From positions 1 through 11,097 of the forward strand of contig JAQNCU010000063.1 of the NCBI GenBank assembly GCA_029077775.1: a DNA stretch of 11,097 nucleotides. The letters are read 5' to 3'. The notes under the pieces were generated by a model. That model was not told the DNA's origin. It ran no database searches and was given only the letters and a program-made list of their open reading frames with translations. Each line of letters begins with the position of its first letter. The stretch's first letter is position 1. Shown in pieces: positions 1 to 5,847 of the stretch. This DNA is from Acidocella sp. (GTDB taxonomy: Bacteria; Pseudomonadota; Alphaproteobacteria; Acetobacterales; Acetobacteraceae). The translations under genes and the position numbers were made by a program.

Positions 1-363
1 CCGCTTTGCCGCGTGCTTCTGCACGACGAAGATCGGGGCGTGGTCGGCGCCGGGACGGGCTGCCACGCCCTGCGGCTCGGCCGTGCGGGTGAAATCGCGC
101 CGCGCGGCATAGTCGCGCAGCGCCGTCTCCGCCGCCGCCGCCCGCGCCAGCACGCCCCGCGCCTCCTCCAGAAACAGCCGCCCGGTTTCGGTGAGCGCGA
201 TATTGCGCCCCACCCGATCGAACAATTTCACGTCATGCTGCGTCTCCAGCGCCGCGATGGAGGCCGAGACCGCCGCCTGGGTGAGATTGAGCGCGGCGGC
301 GGCGCGGGTGATATGCTGGCGCTCGGCCACGGCGGCGAAAATGCGGAGCTGTTCGAGGGTCAT
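1..363 (-). CDS. Chimeric partial gene: LysR-type HTH fused in frame to start of LigD
   Basis: The minus-strand frame from the ATG at 363 stays open to the window edge (121 codons, no stop). Residues 1-81 are a LysR-type N-terminus: MTLEQLRIFAAVAERQHITR, then LNLTQAAVSASIAALE (winged HTH) and LFDRVGRNIALTETGRLFLE. At about residues 80-83 the LysR pattern stops. A linker and effector-binding domain should follow. Instead it reads LRDYAARRDFTRTAEPQG and, at residues 111-121, IFVVQKHAAKR. From family knowledge this is the start of the LigD 3'-phosphoesterase domain (typically ...FVVQKHxAxRLHYDFRLE), part of the nonhomologous end-joining ligase. The product could be a DNA-binding/LigD fusion. Alternatively LigD could start at the in-frame GTG at 151-153, which has GGAGGAGG 8 bases upstream (complement of 162-169). 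It is divergent from the transporter gene at 462. The HTH call is firm; the LigD call rests on about 40 residues but the motif is characteristic. Confidence 0.8.
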   Translation of the reverse strand, partial: MTLEQLRIFAAVAERQHITRAAAALNLTQAAVSASIAALETQHDVKLFDRVGRNIALTETGRLFLEEARGVLARAAAAETALRDYAARRDFTRTAEPQGVAARPGADHAPIFVVQKHAAKR

Positions 364-396
364 GCGAAATACATAAACCAATTTTATCAATCGAAC

Positions 397-413
397 AAAA
401 ACTATCAGTTTTT
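397..413. promoter_or_regulatory. Candidate LysR-type operator between divergent genes
   Basis: The AT-rich 98-base gap between the LysR-type gene and the transporter contains the palindrome aaaaact-atc-agttttt, with wider flanking aatc/gatt symmetry at 389-392 and 416-419. LysR regulators usually bind dyads in the shared promoter of a divergent target. Position and symmetry fit that role, but binding is inferred. Confidence 0.45.
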
Positions 414-461
414 AAGATTGTTTCGCGCGGCCTAGATCAGCGGGCGAAAGGCAGGTCACAA

Positions 462-1256
462 ATGTTCGCTCGACCCTTTACCCATCATGCGCATCCGCTC
501 GAGCTGGTGCGCCATTTCACACCCAACTGGTTCACCGTCACCATGGGCACCGGCGTGTTCGCGCTGCTGCTCAACCAGCTGCCCGGCCCGGCCTGGCTGC
601 CGGGGCTGGCGGCGGAGATCTGGCGGGCGAATATCGTGCTGTTTTCGGTATTTTCCCTGGCTTATCTGGCGCATTGGGCGCTGTATCCGCGCCAGGCGGC
701 GAAGATTTTCAGCCATCCGGTGATGCCGATGTTCCTGGGCGCGATCCCGATGGGGCTGGCGACCATCACCAACGGCACCCTGGCCTTCGGGCATGACCCG
801 CAGCTGGCCTTGCGGCTATGGGAGGTGGATGCGGTGCTCTCGGTGCTCACCGGGCTGGGCGTGCCGCTCGCCATGGTGGTGACGCAGAAACATATGCTGG
901 AATCGATGACCGGCGTCTGGCTGCTGCCGATCGTCGCCTGCGAGGTGGCGGCGGCCAGCGGGGCGCTGCTGGCGCCGCATCTGCCGCAGGACGTGGCGGC
1001 CAATCTGGTGCTGGCCGGGTATGGGCTGTGGGCGCTTTCGGTGCCGCTGGCGCTGGGTATTCTCACCATTCTGTTCCTGCGGCTGGTGCTGCATTCGCTG
1101 CCGGCGCCGGAGCTGGCGGTCTCTTCCTGGCTGGCTCTGGGGCCGCTGGGGACGGGGGCGCTGGGGCTGCTGTTGCTGGGCCAGGCGGCGCCGGGGCCGC
1201 ACCCCTATGAGCGCCTGCCAAAGTTGGACTTCGCCGAGGCTGCTTTGTTCGCTTGA
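462..1256 (+). CDS. TDT/TehA-family (SLAC1-like) transporter, C-terminally truncated and fused to foreign tail
   Basis: The N-terminus (residues 18-38, HFTPNWFTVTMGTGVFALLL) is characteristic of the tellurite-resistance/dicarboxylate transporter family, which includes TehA and fungal Mae1/Ssu1. About seven hydrophobic segments follow, ending with SSWLALGPLGTGALGLLLLG. Family members normally have ten helices and roughly 320-380 residues; this one has 264. After residue ~243 the protein leaves the family pattern and ends in HPYERLPKLDFAEAALFA, a soluble sequence resembling the C-terminus of RutE-like nitroreductases (E. coli RutE ends ...YARLPRLSFEEACGLL, from memory). The gene is thus probably a 3'-truncated transporter joined in frame to a nitroreductase tail, and a seven-helix product may not work. 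Leucine codons in the body are mostly CTG, whereas TTG is common in downstream genes, hinting at a different origin. Substrate unknown: sulfite, C4-dicarboxylate or anion are family options. The stop overlaps the tsaB start. Confidence 0.8.
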   Translation: MFARPFTHHAHPLELVRHFTPNWFTVTMGTGVFALLLNQLPGPAWLPGLAAEIWRANIVLFSVFSLAYLAHWALYPRQAAKIFSHPVMPMFLGAIPMGLATITNGTLAFGHDPQLALRLWEVDAVLSVLTGLGVPLAMVVTQKHMLESMTGVWLLPIVACEVAAASGALLAPHLPQDVAANLVLAGYGLWALSVPLALGILTILFLRLVLHSLPAPELAVSSWLALGPLGTGALGLLLLGQAAPGPHPYERLPKLDFAEAALFA

Positions 1257-1909
1257 ACAATATAGGCATTGACGCGAGCGGCCCGCTAGCCGGGGTGGCG
1301 GTTCTGGACGCGGATGGTGTTGTGCTGACGCGGTTTGAGACACCGGGGCGACCGGGGCTGATCGAGACCCTGCCCGGGTTATTGGCGCGGGCCGTGGCAC
1401 TCGGGCCTGTGGGGTTGCTGGCGGTGAGCATCGGGCCTGGGAGTTTTACCGGGTTGCGGACGGCCCTTTCCCTCACGCAAGGCTACGCGGGCGCGGCTGG
1501 CGTAACGTTGGCCGGAGTGCCGGCGGATGAGGCGTTTGCCGAGGCCTTTGCCCGCATGGCGCGGCCGCTATGGGTGGCGATCAGGGCGCGTAAGGGGCGA
1601 ATTTATTTAATTCGTGATGGCGTGGCGGCAGGGTTTGCCGATGTGAATATGCCGCGCGCGTCGCGGCCTGTGGCGCTGGCGGGGGATGCGGCGCCTGAAA
1701 TGGCGGCACGGCTGGCGGCGGCGGGCAGCGATGTGCTGCTGACCGATGCGCGCCGGATCGACCCGGTTTGGGTGATAAAAGCGGCGTTGCGGCGGCAGGC
1801 GGCGGGGTTGGCCCCGCATGCGGCGCTGCCGGTTTATGTTGACCCGCCTGAGGCGAAATTACCGGAAGGCGGGCTGCGACCGCCGCCGGTGTTCGTGAGC
1901 CTGCCATGA
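1253..1909 (+). CDS. tsaB: tRNA t6A threonylcarbamoyltransferase complex subunit TsaB
   Basis: TsaB is the dimerisation partner that activates TsaD, which adds threonylcarbamoyl to A37 of ANN-decoding tRNAs in the cytoplasm; TsaC and TsaE complete the pathway and are not in this window. The protein starts IGIDASGPLAGVAVLDADG (ASKHA-type phosphate-loop region) and carries the signature SIGPGSFTGLRTALSLTQG at residues 59-77, then AGVPADEAFAEAF. At 218 residues it is close to the usual length. The start is TTG at 1253, inside a TTGA overlap with the stop of the preceding frame, so translation is probably coupled. No strong ribosome binding site lies upstream, which makes coupling more important. 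Its original upstream partner appears to survive only as the nitroreductase-like tail of the preceding gene. The next gene, rimI, overlaps by ATGA. Such tsaB-rimI pairing is common in proteobacteria. Confidence 0.93.
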   Translation: MNNIGIDASGPLAGVAVLDADGVVLTRFETPGRPGLIETLPGLLARAVALGPVGLLAVSIGPGSFTGLRTALSLTQGYAGAAGVTLAGVPADEAFAEAFARMARPLWVAIRARKGRIYLIRDGVAAGFADVNMPRASRPVALAGDAAPEMAARLAAAGSDVLLTDARRIDPVWVIKAALRRQAAGLAPHAALPVYVDPPEAKLPEGGLRPPPVFVSLP

Positions 1910-2352
1910 TTGAAGCCACACCTGCTTATGCCGAGCTGCTGGCCGCGATGCATGGCGCGGTGTTCACCGGTGAGGCTGATGGGGACCCCTGGGACGCGGC
2001 AAGTTTTGCGAAATTGCTGGGCCAAAAGGGGGTGAGCGGGTGGATCGATACGCGCGGCGGGTTTTTGCTGGTGCGGGCGGTGCTCGATGAGGCGGAGATT
2101 TTGACGCTGGGCGCGATGACGCGCCGCCAGGGCATTGGCCTGGGATTGTTGACACACGGGATTGCGGCGTTGCAGGCCCGGGGCGTGGTCGTGTTGCATC
2201 TGGAAGTGGCGGCGGAAAATGCGGCGGCGCGGGCATTATATGCCAAGGCTGGGTTTTTGCCGTCGGGCATCAGGCGGGGTTATTATGCTGATGGCAGCGA
2301 TGCCGTGATGCTGAAGGCGGAATTCGGCATGGGAGGGGCGGATGGAGCTTGA
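1906..2352 (+). CDS. rimI: Ribosomal protein S18 alanine N-acetyltransferase (GNAT)
   Basis: A GNAT-fold acetyltransferase of 148 residues, the same length as E. coli RimI, which acetylates the N-terminal alanine of ribosomal protein S18 using acetyl-CoA. The acetyl-CoA pyrophosphate loop RRQGIGLG lies at residues 73-80 after the beta strand ILTLGAM. The C-terminal motif LEVAAENAAARALYAKAGF (residues 99-117) carries the usual Glu/Asn pair and Tyr112, the likely general acid. The tail ends RRGYYADGSDAVML, typical of RimI. The gene overlaps tsaB by ATGA and overlaps the next gene by 11 bases. RimI assignment rests on sequence plus tsaB context; many GNATs look alike, so the substrate is inferred. 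Confidence 0.88.
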   Translation: MIEATPAYAELLAAMHGAVFTGEADGDPWDAASFAKLLGQKGVSGWIDTRGGFLLVRAVLDEAEILTLGAMTRRQGIGLGLLTHGIAALQARGVVVLHLEVAAENAAARALYAKAGFLPSGIRRGYYADGSDAVMLKAEFGMGGADGA

Positions 2353-2791
2353 GCATGTCGCGGATCTGCGCATCGAGGTGGGGGTGCCGATTGTGATCGG
2401 CCATATGCATGAAGGTTTGCGCCGGGTGGTGCCGATATTGGGTGGGCTGATTACCGGGCCGAAGCTGAACGGGCGGATTTTGTCGGCTGGGGCGGATTTT
2501 CAGGTGATCCGCGAGGATGGCTATACGAACCTGGAGGCGCGCTATGCCGCCGAACTGGATGACGGGGCGATGTTGTACATCGTGAATACTGGCGTGCGGT
2601 TTGGCCCGCCCGAGGTGATGGCGCGGATCATGCGTGGGGAGGCGGTTGACCCTGAATTGGTGTATTTCCGCACCCAGCCGCGTTTTGAAATTGCCGCACC
2701 CGGCTATGAATGGCTGACACGCCCGTTATTTATCGCGACCGGCGCGCGGCACCCTATGCATGTCGAAGTGACCGTATTCGAAATTAAGTGA
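2342..2791 (+). CDS. DUF3237 family protein
   Basis: A 149-residue soluble protein without signal peptide or membrane segment. It matches DUF3237 by pattern: VPIVIGHMHEGLRRVVPILGG near the start, GPKLNGRILSAGADFQVIR (residues 39-57), then LEARYAAELDDGAMLYIVNTGVR and, near the end, TRPLFIATGARHPMHVEVTVFE. The family is widespread in proteobacteria and fungi, is predicted to form a small beta barrel, and has no established function. The ATG at 2342 lies within the last codons of rimI, with a good ribosome binding site (gggagggg at about 2330-2338). The gene is therefore translated as part of the tsaB-rimI operon. This is an unusual partner for tRNA and ribosome modification genes. No function is assigned. 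Confidence 0.85.
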   Translation: MELEHVADLRIEVGVPIVIGHMHEGLRRVVPILGGLITGPKLNGRILSAGADFQVIREDGYTNLEARYAAELDDGAMLYIVNTGVRFGPPEVMARIMRGEAVDPELVYFRTQPRFEIAAPGYEWLTRPLFIATGARHPMHVEVTVFEIK

Positions 2792-2821
2792 CAATGTCCG
2801 CGTGTAGACCGAGAAAGCCCA

Positions 2822-2863
2822 GCTTTTGTGAACAAAAAGCAGCAGAAAAACTTTGGTTTTTCT
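2822..2863. repeat. Two adjacent inverted repeats in convergent gap; first shares core with 10623-10648
   Basis: The 128-base gap between the converging DUF3237 and exported-protein genes holds two small stems. The first is gcttttgt-ga-acaaaaagc (2822-2840, one base uneven). The second is agaaaaac-tttg-gtttttct (2844-2863, perfect 8-base arms). Outer arms ccgagaaa (2809-2816) and tttctcgg (2859-2866) could enclose the first. The 16-mer ttttgtgaacaaaaag is identical at 10629-10644, so this belongs to a dispersed intergenic repeat. It may also act as a weak bidirectional transcription end. Confidence 0.7.
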
Positions 2864-2919
2864 CGGCTAAAGACAGGGCAACACGCCGGCGTTTGATTAA
2901 CGAGAGTTTTCGCGCGCTT

Positions 2920-3504
2920 TTATTGCCCCTGTAAAAGCGCCGCCAGCGTACCGGGTGGCAGATTGATCGGCGAGAACCCTGCGGGCGCTTGGAAATTCGC
3001 CACTGATTGCGGGGCGAAAACAACGCTGGTGGCTGTGATATCGGCGGTGCCCCGCGTATCCGTGCCTTTGAAGTGCAGGATGACGCCGGTGGCGGTGATG
3101 CAGGCGGTGGCGGTACCCTGGGGTTCGGTGATCAGGTAGGTTTCGCAAGCCAGGCCCGCGTAATGCCCGGGGCCGATGGCGTGGAAACTGCTGGAATCAG
3201 CGTGCATGAGCATCTGGGTATAGGCGGAAAAATCCGGGGCTTCGACAATGGCGTGCAAAGCGGGGACGATGATTTGCGCCTGGCCCGCGGGCAGGTTGGC
3301 GAGGATGTAGAGGCCTTGGGCGGGGGCCTCGACCCGGGCCAGTTCCTGTGCCGCGAAATAAGACATATTATAGGTTTGCGGCCCGGTATTGGGGTTGGCC
3401 ATGGTATAGGTGACCGCGACATCCTGGTCGGGCAGGACCATGGGTGCGGCGCTGGCGAAGGCAGGTGCCAGGATGAACATAAAGACGGCGAGGGGTCTGG
3501 TCAT
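2920..3504 (-). CDS. Small exported protein of unknown function (DUF4412-like)
   Basis: The 194-residue product starts with a clear signal peptide: MTRPLAVFMFILAPAFASA, with a likely signal peptidase I site after residue 19 (ASA-AP). The mature part is mostly beta, with two cysteines (120 and 135) that could form a disulfide around the strand YLITEPQGTATAC. The C-terminal half, GVILHF..., then TATSVVFAPQSVANFQAPAGFSPI, resembles the DUF4412-type periplasmic proteins in which a 'VPAGF'-like end follows a conserved cysteine region. That match is from memory and moderate. The start ATG shares ATGA (3501-3504 on the minus strand) with the stop of aat, so the pair is translationally coupled. No function can be assigned; periplasmic or outer-membrane-associated location is inferred. 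Confidence 0.72.
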   Translation of the reverse strand: MTRPLAVFMFILAPAFASAAPMVLPDQDVAVTYTMANPNTGPQTYNMSYFAAQELARVEAPAQGLYILANLPAGQAQIIVPALHAIVEAPDFSAYTQMLMHADSSSFHAIGPGHYAGLACETYLITEPQGTATACITATGVILHFKGTDTRGTADITATSVVFAPQSVANFQAPAGFSPINLPPGTLAALLQGQ

Positions 3505-4166
3505 GATTTGGGTCTCCGCATGGCTTCAATCTCCGCCAGCAATGCGGCAGGATCAGGGCTGGCGATGAACCGGGCGGGAACATCCAGCGCGCCTGAGAGC
3601 ATGGTGTGATAAACGGCGCGCGGGATTTCCACAGCGCCGAAGCGGGCGAGGTGGGTGGTGAGGAATTGCGTGTCCAGCAAGGTGAAGCCGCTGAGCCGCA
3701 GCCGGGCGACGAGGTGGACGAGGGCAGCCTTTGAGGCGTCGGTGGCGGTGGAGAACATGCTCTCGCCGAAAAACGCGCCGCCGAGGCAGGCGCCATAAAG
3801 CCCACCGACCAGGATGTTGTTCTCGTAACATTCGACGCTGTGGGCGAACCCGATGATGTGCAGTTCGGTGAACAGGCGCTCGATTTCGGGGTTGATCCAG
3901 GTATCCGGGCGGTTGGTGCGGGCGCGCGCGCAGGCGGCGATGGTGGCGGGGAAATCATGGTCGGCGGTGAGGGTGAAACGCCCGCTGCGCAGGGTTTTCA
4001 TGAGGCTGCGGGGAAGGTGGAATGTATCGAGCGGCAGGACGCCGCGCGATTCAGGGTCTAGCCAATGCAAAGCGCGGCTGGTGCGCGATTCCGCCATGGG
4101 GAAGAGGCCGAGGCGATAGGCGCGCAACAGCAGGTCTGGCGTGAGCGTGAAGGGACGCGCGGACAT
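3501..4166 (-). CDS. aat: Leucyl/phenylalanyl-tRNA-protein transferase
   Basis: Aat transfers Leu or Phe from charged tRNA to proteins with N-terminal Arg or Lys, marking them for ClpAP through ClpS (bacterial N-degron pathway). The product has 221 residues, against about 234 in E. coli. Family hallmarks appear in order: YRLGLFPMAE (17-26), LHWLDPESRGVLPLD (33-47), FHLPRSL (49-55), DTWINPEIERLFTELH (88-103), GFAHSVECYENNILVGGLYG (106-125), and GGAFFGESMFS (129-139) followed by ATDASKAALVHL. The start at 4166 gives the usual N-terminus (LTPDLLLRAYRLG), but no strong ribosome binding site is visible. The gene is divergent from the acyltransferase gene and overlaps the exported-protein gene downstream by 4 bases. 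Confidence 0.96.
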   Translation of the reverse strand: MSARPFTLTPDLLLRAYRLGLFPMAESRTSRALHWLDPESRGVLPLDTFHLPRSLMKTLRSGRFTLTADHDFPATIAACARARTNRPDTWINPEIERLFTELHIIGFAHSVECYENNILVGGLYGACLGGAFFGESMFSTATDASKAALVHLVARLRLSGFTLLDTQFLTTHLARFGAVEIPRAVYHTMLSGALDVPARFIASPDPAALLAEIEAMRRPKS

Positions 4167-4258
4167 GAAAGAGAGACTGCCATGAATAGGCGGATCATGC
4201 CACGAGAATGGTTTGCCCCAGGCGGGTTGTTATGTGAAAGTAATGAATTGCGGATGGG

Positions 4259-5407
4259 TTGATACCGGAAGGCAGGATTTTGGCGCAGCATAATGCGACG
4301 TTGAAGACGCTGGAGCTGGGGCGGTTTGTCGCCGCGAGCCTGGTGATGCTCTCGCATATATTATGGGATGTGCCGCATTTCGCGGCCCGGCATGGGGAGA
4401 TTGTGCTGGGTGGGTTTGTGCCGCCGGGGGCGGTTGGGGTGCAGTTTTTCTTCGTGCTGAGTGGGTTTGTGATGATGCTGGCGCATCATGAGGATTTTGG
4501 GCAATTGGCGGCGGTGCCGCGCTTCTGGTGGCGGCGGGCCTTGCGGATTTATCCGATGTATTGGCTGGGGCTGCTGGTGCCGGTTTATTATCTGTCGGGG
4601 TTTTTGCATCCGGGATTGACCGCCGCGCTCGTGACTCTGGTGCCTGTGAACGTGCATGAATTCGTGCCCGCCGCATGGTCTTTGCGTTATGAGATGGCGT
4701 TTTACGCGATGTTCGGCCTGTGTTTGTTGCCGCGCGTGGGGCTGGTGGTGCTGGCCGGGTGGGTGCTGGTGGTGGTTTGGTTTGTTTATCAGGCGTACCG
4801 GCCCGTAAGCTTGGAATGGTTGCTGGACCCGCCGTTCATGTATCCGTTGGACCGGTTTTTCTACGCAGGCGGCTCGCGCTTTGTCTCGTTTTTTGAGTTG
4901 TATTTTTTTGCCGGTCTCGGGGCAGGCTGGCTGTTCGTGCGGCGTCTAGCCGGGGTGTTTCGGGGTTGGGCGAGCTTGTGCGCGGGGGTGGTGTTGCTGG
5001 CCGCCGGGGCGCGGGCGGTGCAATACGGGTATGGCTACCCCAACCCGCCAATGGCCCCGGTGCTGGCGGCGGGGTTTGCCGGGGTGATTCTGGGGCTGGC
5101 ATGGCTGGAGCGCGCGGGGGTGATCAAATTGGGGGCGCGGGCCAGGCTGCTGGGCGCGATGTCTTATCCGCTTTATATAGTGCACATGCCGTTGATGCTG
5201 CTGGTGGATGTGCAATGCGGCAAATGGCTGCGCCTGGGGCCTGTGGCGTTATATGTGTTTGCCTTTGCCTGCGTGGCCGGGATTTATGCCATTATCTGGG
5301 CGGCGACGATCTGCCTGGACCAGCCGGTGCAGAGATATGTCTCGGCCCGGTTTTGGACAAAAAAGTCCCCGGGTGACATCACCCGGGGGAATTTGTTGTC
5401 TCCCTAA
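4259..5407 (+). CDS. Acyltransferase 3 family (OafA/YrhL-like) integral membrane O-acyltransferase
   Basis: A polytopic inner-membrane protein of up to 382 residues. The first helix reads LGRFVAASLVMLSHILW, with the R-x10-H motif (Arg22, His33) typical of acyltransferase-3 proteins that acetylate or otherwise acylate surface sugars or lipids. Further landmarks are VGVQFFFVLSGFVMMLAHH, FWWRRALRIYPMYWLGLLVP and, late, LLGAMSYPLYIVHMPLML. About ten hydrophobic segments follow one another to the C-terminus. The TTG at 4259 is the longest start; TTG at 4280 is as likely because ggaaggcagg lies at 4267-4276 just before it. The acceptor is unknown: no polysaccharide genes flank it, so it may act alone on lipopolysaccharide, peptidoglycan or a secreted polymer. 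The final 15 codons contain a strong hairpin. Confidence 0.9.
   Translation: MIPEGRILAQHNATLKTLELGRFVAASLVMLSHILWDVPHFAARHGEIVLGGFVPPGAVGVQFFFVLSGFVMMLAHHEDFGQLAAVPRFWWRRALRIYPMYWLGLLVPVYYLSGFLHPGLTAALVTLVPVNVHEFVPAAWSLRYEMAFYAMFGLCLLPRVGLVVLAGWVLVVVWFVYQAYRPVSLEWLLDPPFMYPLDRFFYAGGSRFVSFFELYFFAGLGAGWLFVRRLAGVFRGWASLCAGVVLLAAGARAVQYGYGYPNPPMAPVLAAGFAGVILGLAWLERAGVIKLGARARLLGAMSYPLYIVHMPLMLLVDVQCGKWLRLGPVALYVFAFACVAGIYAIIWAATICLDQPVQRYVSARFWTKKSPGDITRGNLLSP
5367..5388 (-). terminator. Strong GC hairpin with T-run on minus strand, inside 3' end of acyltransferase
   Basis: The arms ccccgggtga (5367-5376) and tcacccgggg (5379-5388) form a perfect 10-bp GC-rich stem. Read on the minus strand it is followed by a run of six T (complement of 5359-5364), the form of an intrinsic terminator. 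Read on the plus strand only a weak T-rich stretch (atttgttgt) follows. It lies in the last codons of the acyltransferase gene. It may block antisense transcription from the right or act in both directions. Confidence 0.6.
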
Positions 5408-5595
5408 ACCTGTACGGCTTTTTTTAGTTAAGGCTGTGGAGGCATGCCGGAACAATATCAAATCAGGTTGACTGAACAAGACGACCTGATCGGATAAAAT
5501 TGCTCGCAAAAATGAGCTTGGAGCGTTTCCGTTTGATCGGAAGACGCGCCAAGGGTGCCCCGATATCAACGCTCCGGCGAGGTGACCGCCCAGCC
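5408..5595. other. Spacer with a 7-bp dyad and a degenerate 'GCGTTTCCG' repeat
   Basis: No convincing gene begins here, although a frame is open from TTG at 5500. The dyad atcaggt/acctgat lies at 5462-5468 and 5484-5490 with a 15-base spacer. At 5523-5547, gcgtttccg and cggaagacgc form a near-perfect stem spoiled by one extra G. It recalls a short interspersed alphaproteobacterial element of the form GCGTTTCCG-N-CGGAAACGC (from memory). No tRNA or other RNA gene was recognised. Confidence 0.45.
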
Positions 5596-5739
5596 ATGGC
5601 TGTGAACCAGGCCATCGTCATAGCCGTGATCATCCTGCTGGTGCTGCTCAGCGTGGTTCTGGTGGTTGCTGGTCTGATCCTGGTCCAGAGATGGGTTGTT
5701 GGTTTGCTGGGGCATGAGGGCGACTCCGATGATGGTTGA
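5596..5739 (+). CDS. Small single-helix membrane protein
   Basis: From the ATG at 5596 the product is 47 residues. It begins MAVNQAIVIAVIILLVLLSV and continues into one long hydrophobic helix (about residues 6-31), then a short basic/aromatic stretch QRWVVGLL and an acidic tail GHEGDSDDG. The frame is open back to TTG at 5500 (79 residues), but that extension would run through the degenerate repeat at 5523-5547, so the shorter start is preferred; gaggtg at 5579-5584 is a possible, slightly distant ribosome binding site. A charged tail after one helix suits a small inner-membrane protein with the tail in the cytoplasm or periplasm. No family is recognised. It could be a regulator of a larger membrane complex, but nothing nearby shows that. 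Confidence 0.55.
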   Translation: MAVNQAIVIAVIILLVLLSVVLVVAGLILVQRWVVGLLGHEGDSDDG

Positions 5740-5821
5740 ACTTGATTAGTTAACTATTTACATTTCTGTGGGGGCGCCAGCGGAATTATACGCGTTTTGG
5801 CGAAATATGTGCGTGACTTCA

Positions 5822-5845
5822 TTGTAAAAATTTGCAAACTGTAAA
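5822..5845. promoter_or_regulatory. Candidate ScfR-type operator: TTTGCAAA-like repeats against the start codon
   Basis: Three related units follow one another just before the ATG at 5848: ttgtaaa (5822-5828), tttgcaaa (5831-5838) and ctgtaaa (5839-5845). TTTGCAAA is, from published work on PccR and RamB as I recall it, the core recognised by this regulator family, usually as a direct repeat. The adjacent gene encodes such a regulator, so autoregulation is likely. The units fill the place of a ribosome binding site, so the mRNA may be leaderless. Confidence 0.6.
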
Positions 5846-5847
5846 CT

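Noticed and set aside
13..435. 140-codon plus-strand frame at the left end
   Set aside because: It is antisense to the LysR/LigD frame, is arginine-rich and low in complexity, and matches no family pattern.
816..1476. Long minus-strand frames
   Set aside because: They lie opposite the transporter and tsaB genes, are rich in Arg, Pro and Ala and look like shadows in high-GC DNA.
3007..3609. 200-codon plus-strand frame
   Set aside because: It is opposite the exported-protein and aat genes, very glycine-rich, and has no recognisable domain; both minus-strand genes are better supported.
5500..5595. Longer TTG start for the small membrane protein
   Set aside because: The extension reads through a degenerate palindromic repeat and adds no recognisable sequence; the ATG at 5596 is simpler.
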